Source: Bacteroidales bacterium
Lineage (GTDB): Bacteria; Bacteroidota; Bacteroidia; Bacteroidales; JAAUTT01
Reading direction: 5' to 3'
Assembly (NCBI GenBank): GCA_012031335.1
Contig: JAAUTT010000418.1
Location: 1-5,173 of the forward strand
DNA: 5,173 nucleotides
Below the pieces are notes generated by a model. The model was not told the DNA's origin, ran no database searches, and saw only the letters and a program-made list of their open reading frames with translations. Each line of letters opens with the position of its first letter. Position 1 is the stretch's first letter. Positions 1 to 5,173 of the stretch are shown here, one piece after another. A program made the position numbers and the translations under genes.

Positions 1-324
1 GCTTGGGAAAATCCCTCAAACAGTTAAGAAATTCACGACCAACTTAAAGAGAAAAAGATACCGGGTATACCACAACTTTAAAGATTATGCAGGTTATGGC
101 AACCAAAGGTTTTTTAAAACGCAACCTCGATAACAAAAGTCATCTATATTACCCTGCCCTTGAAAAGGGAAAACTCAGAATCGAATTCTAGATTCGGTTT
201 TAGATACTGCTTTGGAGGATCAGCTGCCAGTCTTGTATTGCAGGTTCTTGGGAATCACAAAGCCTCTCCCGAGGAGATAAATAAGATAAAAGCTTTAATT
301 GACGAATTAGAAAATAAAAAATAA
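1..324 (+). pseudogene. BlaI/MecI/CopY-family repressor, 3' part, multiply frameshifted
   Basis: This family consists of winged-helix DNA-binding repressors that pair with M56 membrane proteases. The start lies left of the window. Conceptual translation needs jumps between frames: WEN (4-12), QTVK (17-28), IHDQLKEKKIPG (31-66), TTTLKIMQVMATKGFLKRN and on to YYPALEKGK (69-173), QNRILDSVLDTA (176-211), then GGSAASLVLQVLG through ELENKK to TAA at 322-324. The order matches the family: the TVxEIH helix, the TT-x-LK recognition helix with KGFLKR, the wing ending in YYPA, and the C-terminal FGGSAASLVL dimerisation helices. Most junctions are explained by one missing base, often in a short homopolymer (28/29, 66/67, 173/174, 212/213); the one near 13-17 needs one extra or two missing bases. 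Frame 1 also has TAA at 25-27. The stop is 2 nt before the M56 start, as in a translationally coupled operon. Either the gene is decayed or this end of the sequence is error-rich. The family call is firm; the state of the gene is not. Confidence 0.85.
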
Positions 325-326
325 AA

Positions 327-767
327 ATGGATAAAATCTATTCTTTTGCTCCACGCGAATTGATAGAGGCTTTGGGATGGACATTATTTCATTCTCTCTG
401 GCAGGGAATTCTCATTGCTATTATCTTGGGTATCATATTGCTAGCATTAATAAAATTCAGCGCTCAAAGCCGCTATATCATCACAATGATTACCCTGGCA
501 CTTTTTATTACGTGTTCTTCCATAACCTTTATTAATGAATATAAAAATGCCCGAGAAAGAACATTGGTAAGACAATCGATTCTTTCCGATCCCTCCATTG
601 TTATTCAGCACTTCCGTGCTCAGCTTAAGGAAAATAAAATTAAGGAAAGCGAAGCTTCAGCAACAGTTTTCAAATTAAAGTGGATTTTATTTAAAACCAG
701 TTTTCAAAATTACTTTTCCTTACATTATCTCCGTTTGGATCGCAGGAATTTTATTTTTGATGTTTAG
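327..767 (+). pseudogene. M56 (BlaR1/MecR1-type) protease, N-terminal membrane fragment
   Basis: This is the first part of an M56 membrane metallopeptidase, the usual partner of a BlaI repressor. ATG at 327 is favoured because it lies 2 nt after the repressor stop, in an A-rich leader typical of Bacteroidota. Residues 15-42 form transmembrane segment 1 and contain the family signature WTLFHSLWQG; residues about 49-70 form segment 2. A polar stretch, residues about 71-115, should lie between membrane segments 2 and 3. After residue 130 (NYF, 708-716) the frame runs into unrelated sequence (SLHYLRLDRR) and stops at 765-767. Dropping one T from the run at 714-717 restores PYIISVWIAGILFLMFRFIGG, an obvious third membrane segment continuous with the downstream fragment. 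As written, the product would lack the catalytic domain. Confidence 0.85.
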
Positions 768-1986
768 ATTTATAGGTGGATTAATAACAGTTAACCGACT
801 TAAATACCGTCAAACCATACCTTTAGAAGATGAATGGCTGGAGAAAATAAACTGTTATATTGAAAGACTTAAAATAAGAAGGGAGATTGTTGTTTTACAA
901 TCATTTCTGATAGAAATTCCGGCAACTCTCGGATTCTTAAAACCGGTTATACTTCTGCCCGTAAGTTTATTCAGCGGGTTAAGCACATCTCAGATCGAAA
1001 GTATTATCGCCCACGAACTGGCACATATTCAACGGCGCGATTATCTGCTCAATATTTTTCAATCCGTCATTGAAATCTTGTTCTTTTACCATCCTGCTGT
1101 ATGGTGGATATCGTCGGTTGCCCGTACCGAAAGAGAAAACTGCTGCGACGATATTGCGGTAGAAATAACGGGTGATAAAATTAGTTATGCCAAGGCTCTG
1201 GCAAATATCCGAACCGAATCGCCTGAGTCCTCTTATGCAATGGCATTTTCGGGAAATAAAAACAAACTTTTCAAACGTGTAAAACGCCTATTAAACCCAC
1301 ATCCCATGAAAACAAATTTTAAAGAAGGTTTTATCACCTCATGTATTCTCTTTACGGGAATCATTCTTCTTACGATAGGAGCAACCGCATCGGTTAATGA
1401 GTTTAATATTGCTCCTACATCCAAGGATACTACCAAAAAGGAACTTAAAAATGTTGAACCTTTTACCAAAAATGAACTTACTGTTAAGGAGAAGGAAAAA
1501 ATTAAAAAGGAAAATAAAGAAATGTTCCAGGAATTGAATAATCTTGGGAATCTGTCGGAAAACCTGGAAAAAGAGCTTGAGGTAGCATTTGGAGATCTGG
1601 ATGAATTAAGCACCAACGAAGTTTTAAAAGGAATAAAAGGTGCAATGAAGGAAATGGATTTGAACTTGATTGTAAATGAGGCTTTAAAAGGAGCAAAAGC
1701 TGCTTTGAATAATATGGATATTAATACAATAGTGAAAGAAAGTATCCAAAATGAGCAAAATGAACAGCAAAATGAAATAATAATAGCCCAGGAAGCTGTT
1801 AAAGGTGCACAGGCCGCCTTAGAAGAAATGGACTTAAACCTTATTGTTAACGAAGCCTTAAAAGGAGTGGAAGGTGCACTTAAAGAAATGGATCTGGATA
1901 ATATTGTTGAGAAATCATTAGAAAATGAATTAAAAGAAAACACAACAACTGAGGAAAAGGAAAATAAAATATTTTACCTGAAATAA
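757..1986 (+). CDS. M56 (BlaR1-type) zinc metallopeptidase, catalytic fragment of a frameshifted gene
   Basis: M56 proteases are integral membrane zinc enzymes that respond to an envelope signal and trigger inactivation of a BlaI-type repressor. The TTG at 757 and ATG at 760 lie inside membrane segment 3 and are not real starts; the same frame reads back to about 718 and belongs to the gene starting at 327. The zinc motif HELAH is at 1012-1026 (repaired residues 229-233). It is followed by QRRDYLLN, FYHPAVWWIS and ERENCCDDIA; the glutamates at 1129 and 1135 are candidates for the third zinc ligand. Membrane segment 4 (FITSCILFTGIILLTIG) spans about 1330-1380. The C-terminal tail, from about 1390, is charged and coiled-coil-like, then carries four 20-residue repeats (1618-1911). 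I see no penicillin-binding-protein-like sensor domain, so beta-lactam sensing is not supported. TAA at 1984-1986 is followed by an open stretch in the same frame. Confidence 0.9.
   Translation: MMFRFIGGLITVNRLKYRQTIPLEDEWLEKINCYIERLKIRREIVVLQSFLIEIPATLGFLKPVILLPVSLFSGLSTSQIESIIAHELAHIQRRDYLLNIFQSVIEILFFYHPAVWWISSVARTERENCCDDIAVEITGDKISYAKALANIRTESPESSYAMAFSGNKNKLFKRVKRLLNPHPMKTNFKEGFITSCILFTGIILLTIGATASVNEFNIAPTSKDTTKKELKNVEPFTKNELTVKEKEKIKKENKEMFQELNNLGNLSENLEKELEVAFGDLDELSTNEVLKGIKGAMKEMDLNLIVNEALKGAKAALNNMDINTIVKESIQNEQNEQQNEIIIAQEAVKGAQAALEEMDLNLIVNEALKGVEGALKEMDLDNIVEKSLENELKENTTTEEKENKIFYLK
1618..1911 (+). repeat. Four copies of a 20-residue (60-bp) amphipathic repeat in the M56 tail
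   Basis: Copies lie at 1618-1677, 1678-1737, 1792-1851 and 1852-1911, with consensus E-A-L-K-G-A-x-A-A-L-x-E-M-D-L-N-x-I-V-x. Copies 1-2 and 3-4 are each head to tail; a 54-nt spacer rich in Gln, Asn and Glu (1738-1791) separates the pairs. Copies 2 and 4 are both followed by a similar short tail (ESIQNE and KSLENE), so the pair seems to have duplicated as a unit. The DNA copies have diverged at many third positions while the protein is conserved, which suggests past selection on the protein. The pattern predicts amphipathic helices. The function is unknown. Confidence 0.85.
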
Positions 1987-2472
1987 AAAAAAGGAACCGA
2001 GTCATGGAATAATTATCGCAACCAAAACAAACAAACCCTTCCGGATCTTTCAAATATTTCCTTATCGGAACTTAATCTCGAGGGCATAAACCTGGTTAGT
2101 ATTTCGCTGGCAAACACTTCTATCCGCAATTCAAGTTTCAATAAGGCCGACATGTCATCCATTAATGCATCAAAACTCAATGCACGGGATTCGCAATTTA
2201 ATAACGCAAATTTTGGCAATGCAAATTTAAAAGGTGCAAAATTTAACGGCAGTTTGCTTAAAAGTACCAATTTCAGGAATGCGAATTTACAATGGGTTAC
2301 CTTCTCAAATTGCGATTTGAGTAATTCCGATTTCAGAAAGGCTAATTTACGGGGAACAATTTTCACTGAGGTACAACTCGATAACTGCGAATTTAAAGGT
2401 GCAATTGCCAATAAAAATACCAGCTTTCCCGAAGGTTTTAAAATTGCAGGAAAAGGTATAATCATGGAATAA
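1987..2472 (+). pseudogene. Pentapeptide-repeat domain, probably the severed C-terminus of the M56 protein
   Basis: After the TAA at 1984-1986 the same frame stays open for 161 codons to TAA at 2470-2472. It begins with a short polar linker (KKGTESWNNYRNQNKQTL), then 24 pentapeptide repeats (2041-2400), then a 23-residue C-terminal cap ending GKGIIME. Pentapeptide repeats fold into a right-handed square beta-helix, commonly used for protein binding; no enzymatic activity is expected. There is no ATG, GTG or TTG in frame between 1987 and 2151. The first ATG (2152) falls in the middle of the eighth repeat and has no clear ribosome binding site, so a 106-residue protein from 2152 would be a truncated helix. 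The best reading is a nonsense mutation, or a pair of indels in the A-rich junction, separating this domain from the M56 protein. An independent gene with a non-standard start is the alternative. Confidence 0.75.
2041..2400 (+). repeat. 24 tandem pentapeptide repeats, uninterrupted register
   Basis: Reading in fives from PDLSN (2041-2055) gives ISLSE, LNLEG, INLVS, ISLAN and so on to CEFKG (2386-2400) with no break in register. The central position of each pentad is Leu, Phe, Ile, Met or, in two pentads (INASK and LNARD), Ala, with Asn, Asp or Ser commonly before it, as in the A(D/N)Lxx family pattern. At four pentads per turn this is six turns of a quadrilateral beta-helix. Confidence 0.9.
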
Positions 2473-2509
2473 AAATTCATATACTAAACACATCCTATTA
2501 ACTGAATAA

Positions 2510-2558
2510 TAAGTCAGTATGAGGAAAATATACTTCCTGGTACTGACTTAATTTTTTT
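2510..2558 (+). terminator. Intrinsic terminator of the BlaI-M56 operon
   Basis: TAAGTCAGTA (2510-2519) pairs perfectly with TACTGACTTA (2541-2550). Inside it, after a T-G wobble and one mismatch, AGGAA (2522-2526) pairs with TTCCT, leaving a 7-nt loop. Seven T residues follow (2552-2558). It lies 37 nt after the stop at 2470-2472, so the operon most likely ends here and the S46 gene is transcribed separately. Confidence 0.88.
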
Positions 2559-2640
2559 GCCTGCGCAACAAACCTGTCAATTGATTTATTTCCAACTACT
2601 GATAAACCAGATTCTGCGTTATCCAATGGTTTTATAACGG

Positions 2641-2711
2641 GGTAAAATGCGGTAAACTGAAAAAGAATTTACCAAAAACATGAAAAAGCAGATAAAAATC
2701 ATGTTTTTACC
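2641..2711. promoter_or_regulatory. Cluster of four GGTAAA motifs upstream of the S46 gene
   Basis: GGTAAA occurs directly at 2641-2646 and 2651-2656 (10-bp spacing, one helical turn) and inverted as TTTACC at 2668-2673 and 2706-2711. The second and third copies form a small inverted repeat with an 11-nt centre. The arrangement could be a regulator binding region ahead of the putative promoter, but no known binding protein can be named. Apart from this cluster, the terminator, the inverted repeat and the -7 box, the gap between 2473 and 2775 shows nothing I can support. Confidence 0.3.
2674..2708. repeat. Inverted repeat (9-bp arms) upstream of the S46 gene
   Basis: AAAAACATG (2674-2682) and CATGTTTTT (2700-2708) are perfect inverse complements around a 17-nt A-rich centre. 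The arms are AT-rich and the right arm ends in five T, so it might act as a weak terminator or as an operator about 30 bp upstream of the putative -7 box. Its role is undecided. Confidence 0.5.
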
Positions 2712-2736
2712 CACCGGTGATCATTATAAAGCACCC

Positions 2737-2744
2737 TATATTTG
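2737..2744 (+). promoter_or_regulatory. Candidate -7 promoter element for the S46 gene
   Basis: TATATTTG matches the Bacteroidota -7 consensus TAnnTTTG exactly and lies 31 nt before the ATG at 2776, implying a leader of roughly 25 nt. No good TTG/TTTG -33 element is found at the usual distance, which lowers confidence. The leader is AT-rich with no Shine-Dalgarno sequence, which is common in this phylum. Confidence 0.45.
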
Positions 2745-2775
2745 AGGCCATAAACCTTATAAATATATCCGTAAA

Positions 2776-4872
2776 ATGAGAAGATTAACAATGAAGTGCC
2801 TGATGGCCCTTGCTGTACTTTTGGCAGGCATGCAGGTTTTAAAAGCACAGGATGGAGGATGTGACCAACCCGTTGAACCAGGATTATTCGATATGGGAAA
2901 AATGTGGACATTCGATTATCCTCCTGCAGATTATTTCAGTTCCACCTATAATTTCAAACCCGATCAAAAATGGTTCGAAAATGCCAGATTATCAGCATTA
3001 CGTTTTGGAAATGGCTGTTCTGCATCGTTTGTTTCTCCCGATGGATTAGTGATGACAAACCACCATTGTGCACGTGGATCAGGCTTCGAAGTTCAAAAAC
3101 CTGATGAAAATTTTAATGAGAATGGGTTTTATGCTGAAAAATTAGCAGATGAGCGTAAAGTTGACGGCTTATTTGTTGACCAGCTGTTAAAAATCGAAGA
3201 TATCACCGAAAGAATTCAGGCTGCTATGGCAAAGGAAACTTCCGATGCTGCTCAGTTAGCTATCCGGGATAAAGAATTCGCAACTATTAAAAAGGAATAT
3301 GCTGAAAAAGCCGAATGGAAAGGTTTGGAGATTCAAACTTATCAGTTTTATAATGGAGGTAAATTTTCCCTGTATGGATTTAAACGTTACAACGATGTAC
3401 GTTTAGTTTTTATGCCTGAAGTACATCTTGGTTTCTTTGGCGGCGATTACGATAACTTTACCTATCCGCGCTATGACCTCGATTGCAGCTTTTTTCGTGT
3501 TTACGACGAATCAGGAAAACCTTTAAAAACAGAACATTACTTTAAATTTAATGCCAATGGAGCCAGCGAAGGCGAAGCCGTTTTTGTTATTGGTAACCCA
3601 GGAACAACCTTGCGTATGTCAACAATTTCCGATCTGGAATTTCGTCGTGATATGCAATTACCTTATTCGCTTAATCTTCTGAAAAAAATATCGTTAATGT
3701 ACCAGGCTTATAACGAAAAAGCCAAAAGCGACAGCATTATCAATATCATATTCGGGATAGAAAATTCCTGGAAGGCTACCAATGGTGAATATGAAGGCTT
3801 AAAAGATCCTTGCACCATGGCCCGTAAAGCCGCATTTGAAGAAAAATTCAAGGCCGATGCTAAAAACAAAGCATCTTTAAGTTCTAACCTGAATGTTTGG
3901 GATGAAATTAAAAATACAAACAATGATGTTCGAAAGATTTATGATGAATACAATACCCTTGGAGGTAGCCGTTTCTCCGGTCAATTAATGCAATTTGCAC
4001 AAGGTGCTGTTACTGTAACACTTCGATCAACCGACCCAATGCGTAAGGAAGCTGGTAAAAAAAGGTTGTCGTCGATGCCATTACCCAAAGAAATGGAATT
4101 GGAACAACAAACGCTGGCTATTTATCTGCAGGCCGTGCTTGAAAAACTTGGTCCGAACCATCCCTTTGTATTGGCAGCTCTTGATGGTAAATCACCAGTG
4201 GAAGCATCGAAGGATTTAATAAAAGGTACCCGGCTTACAAATCCTCAGTTTCGTAGCGAACTGCTCACCAAAGACTCAGCAGCACTATGGAATGTAATGA
4301 TCCGTTACTTAATCTGGACCAAAATTTCTGTTCCCCGATATAACGAACTTTCGGTAAGTTACCGTGAATTACAAAGCAAATTATTTGCCTATCGCAGTAA
4401 ACTAGGTCGCATGCTATTCGATTTATATGGAACCCAGATTCCACCTGATGCAACCTTCAGTCTCCGTATAAACGACGGCGTTGTAAAAGGCTATGAATAT
4501 AACGGAACTGTTGCACCTCCAAATACAACTTTTTACGGACTTTACGATCGTTATTATTCTTTTAATAAAAAGGTTCCTTTCTATTTGCCCAAAAAATGGG
4601 AGAATCCCCCTGCAGAACTACTGAAAACACCTATGAACTTTGTAACAACTAATGATATTATTGGTGGAAATTCAGGAAGCGCTATGGTAAATAAAAACCT
4701 CGAGGTTGTTGGTCTGGTATTCGACGGAAATATTGAAAGTCTTCCAGGCAGATACATCTTTATACCCGACAAAAACAGGGCTGTAGGTGTTCATTCGGGA
4801 GCTATGCTTGCAGCACTCAAATACATCTATAAAGCTAATCGCCTGCTAAATGAACTAAATGGTAAAAAATAA
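2776..4872 (+). CDS. S46-family serine dipeptidyl-peptidase (DPP7/DPP11 type), secreted
   Basis: S46 enzymes remove dipeptides from the N-terminus of oligopeptides in the periplasm or at the cell surface and feed amino-acid uptake in Bacteroidota. Residues 1-24 are a signal peptide (MRRLTMK, hydrophobic core, LKA before QDGG); ATG 2776 is preferred over the in-frame ATG at 2791 because it supplies the basic N-region. Catalytic motifs of the chymotrypsin-like fold are present: TNHHC (residues 94-98, catalytic His), FGGDYDNFTYPRY (221-233, catalytic Asp) and GGNSGSA (630-636, nucleophile Ser633). A mostly helical region (about 290-570) lies between the two halves, as in known S46 structures. 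Residue 651, 18 after the serine in VFDGN, is Gly; in DPP11 that position is Arg and selects acidic P1 residues, so hydrophobic P1 preference is inferred. The 698-residue length is near family norm. No C-terminal sorting domain is seen. The reading frame is intact. Confidence 0.95.
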   Translation: MRRLTMKCLMALAVLLAGMQVLKAQDGGCDQPVEPGLFDMGKMWTFDYPPADYFSSTYNFKPDQKWFENARLSALRFGNGCSASFVSPDGLVMTNHHCARGSGFEVQKPDENFNENGFYAEKLADERKVDGLFVDQLLKIEDITERIQAAMAKETSDAAQLAIRDKEFATIKKEYAEKAEWKGLEIQTYQFYNGGKFSLYGFKRYNDVRLVFMPEVHLGFFGGDYDNFTYPRYDLDCSFFRVYDESGKPLKTEHYFKFNANGASEGEAVFVIGNPGTTLRMSTISDLEFRRDMQLPYSLNLLKKISLMYQAYNEKAKSDSIINIIFGIENSWKATNGEYEGLKDPCTMARKAAFEEKFKADAKNKASLSSNLNVWDEIKNTNNDVRKIYDEYNTLGGSRFSGQLMQFAQGAVTVTLRSTDPMRKEAGKKRLSSMPLPKEMELEQQTLAIYLQAVLEKLGPNHPFVLAALDGKSPVEASKDLIKGTRLTNPQFRSELLTKDSAALWNVMIRYLIWTKISVPRYNELSVSYRELQSKLFAYRSKLGRMLFDLYGTQIPPDATFSLRINDGVVKGYEYNGTVAPPNTTFYGLYDRYYSFNKKVPFYLPKKWENPPAELLKTPMNFVTTNDIIGGNSGSAMVNKNLEVVGLVFDGNIESLPGRYIFIPDKNRAVGVHSGAMLAALKYIYKANRLLNELNGKK

Positions 4873-4885
4873 CAAAAAATGAAAA

Positions 4886-4949
4886 TAACGTCATTGCAAC
4901 CTGATGATAGGTAATTATAAAAAATATCATTTCTTTTGCAATGACGTTA
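4886..4949. terminator. 14-bp perfect inverted repeat after the S46 gene; probable terminator or small repeat element
   Basis: TAACGTCATTGCAA (4886-4899) is matched perfectly by TTGCAATGACGTTA (4936-4949). Within the 36-nt centre, ATGATA (4904-4909) can pair with TATCAT (4925-4930), giving a two-part hairpin. It starts 13 nt after the S46 stop, which fits a terminator, but only a poor T-rich tail follows (AATATATTCTT) and the loop is long. A dispersed palindromic element or mRNA 3' stabiliser is the alternative. The palindrome itself is certain; its role is not. Confidence 0.6.
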
Positions 4950-5050
4950 AATATATTCTTAAACATCTTATAAAATCTCATATTCTCAAATAACTGACAA
5001 CCAAAGCTCTGTAAATGAATTTGATTAAAAGTGTGATGTAATTAACATTT

Positions 5051-5077
5051 TTTGCTTGAAATTATTTTCTACTTTTG
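5051..5077 (+). promoter_or_regulatory. Candidate promoter for a gene beyond the right edge
   Basis: TACTTTTG (5070-5077) matches the Bacteroidota -7 consensus TAnnTTTG. A TTTG at 5051-5054 could be the -33 element, although the 15-nt spacing is shorter than usual. The very AT-rich sequence that follows contains no open frame of note, so it would be a leader of nearly 90 nt. From 4950 to the promoter I see no gene or structured RNA. Confidence 0.45.
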
Positions 5078-5084
5078 ACGACGC

Positions 5085-5109
5085 TATCAAATTATATAAT
5101 TATTTGATA
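5085..5109. repeat. Palindrome just after the putative start site of the right-edge promoter
   Basis: TATCAAAT (5085-5092) and ATTTGATA (5102-5109) are perfect 8-bp inverted arms with a 9-nt centre. The left arm begins about where transcription from the candidate promoter would start, so it could be an operator or a 5' hairpin. It is AT-rich, so the RNA hairpin would be weak. The sequence from 5110 to 5173 is AT-rich with no supported feature; AGGA at 5158-5161 may be close to a start codon outside the window. Confidence 0.45.
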
Positions 5110-5173
5110 ATTAATTAAATTACTAATTATTAGCTAGTAGAAATTAACTATTAAAACAGGAAACTTTTTTTAT

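Noticed and set aside
1738..1791. Possible short tandem repeat (AAAATGARCA-type) in the spacer between the helical repeats
   Set aside because: It is only a Gln/Asn/Glu-rich stretch with imperfect copies; no clear unit or slippage tract.
1233..1943. A 236-codon open frame on the - strand
   Set aside because: It lies antisense to the M56 tail and is low-complexity, rich in Ser and Phe. The Lys/Glu-rich 20-residue repeats on the + strand produce such an antisense frame automatically.
2002..2472. An 11-bp direct repeat, TCATGGAATAA, at 2002-2012 and 2462-2472, bracketing the pentapeptide region
   Set aside because: Its position suggests insertion of the module, but an 11-bp repeat is expected by chance in about 5 kb of AT-rich DNA, the copies are in different frames, and no element ends are seen.
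2013..2480. A 155-codon open frame on the - strand
   Set aside because: It is the antisense image of the pentapeptide repeats, whose fixed five-codon pattern keeps the opposite strand free of stops.
2498..2668. A - strand stretch of 56 sense codons without a stop, with plausible-looking residues (for example KSIDRFVAQAKKLSQY)
   Set aside because: It has no ATG start, overlaps the terminator at 2510-2558, and matches no family I recognise. A gap of this size is expected occasionally by chance across six frames. A protein search with this stretch would settle whether it is a gene remnant.
2680..2745. A 21-codon + strand frame starting MKKQIKIM upstream of the S46 gene
   Set aside because: It has no ribosome binding site, overlaps the inverted repeat and the -7 element, and ends before the S46 start; it is probably chance.
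4879..4914. An 11-codon frame (MKITSLQPDDR) just after the S46 stop
   Set aside because: It is built from the left arm and centre of the 14-bp palindrome, is very short, and has no independent support.
1..5173. tRNA, rRNA, CRISPR array, insertion sequence or riboswitch
   Set aside because: No cloverleaf-like sequence, spaced direct repeats, transposase frame or recognisable aptamer core was found on either strand by eye.

Overview
The window looks like an AT-rich chromosomal segment from a member of the Bacteroidota. The pointers are a secreted S46 dipeptidyl-peptidase, a BlaI/M56 (BlaR1-type) regulatory pair, A-rich stretches in place of Shine-Dalgarno sites, and TAnnTTTG motifs that match the -7 promoter element of this phylum. 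Genus and species cannot be read from the sequence.

Bases 1-2472 hold a regulatory operon on the + strand that no longer reads through. It starts with the distal part of a BlaI/MecI-type repressor gene (1-324), recognisable only if at least five small frameshifts are bridged. Two bases later begins an M56 metallopeptidase gene. One extra T in a T run at 714-717 splits it into an N-terminal membrane piece (327-767) and the HELAH-containing main piece (757-1986). The tail of the M56 protein carries four copies of a 20-residue helical repeat. After its TAA stop the same frame stays open to 2472 and encodes 24 uninterrupted pentapeptide repeats with no start codon of their own upstream of the domain. 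The simplest reading is one ancestral protein of about 714 residues: membrane M56 protease, helical repeats, then a pentapeptide-repeat beta-helix in place of the penicillin-binding sensor of classical BlaR1. A strong intrinsic terminator (2510-2558) closes the operon.

Bases 2559-2775 are intergenic, with short inverted repeats, four GGTAAA-type motifs and a candidate -7 element. Bases 2776-4872 are an intact S46 serine dipeptidyl-peptidase with a signal peptide, catalytic His/Asp/Ser motifs and a glycine at the position that sets P1 specificity, so it looks DPP7-like rather than DPP11-like. A 14-bp perfect inverted repeat follows it. The last 220 bases hold no gene but contain a candidate promoter and a palindrome that probably belong to a gene beyond the right edge.

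In a functional relative, the M56 protein would sense an envelope signal and relieve BlaI repression. Nothing in the window links this pair to the S46 gene, which is separated by a terminator and has its own putative promoter. Whether the broken frames are true decay or sequencing/assembly errors cannot be decided here; the 698 intact codons of the S46 gene argue against a uniformly poor sequence, but the errors crowd toward the left edge.
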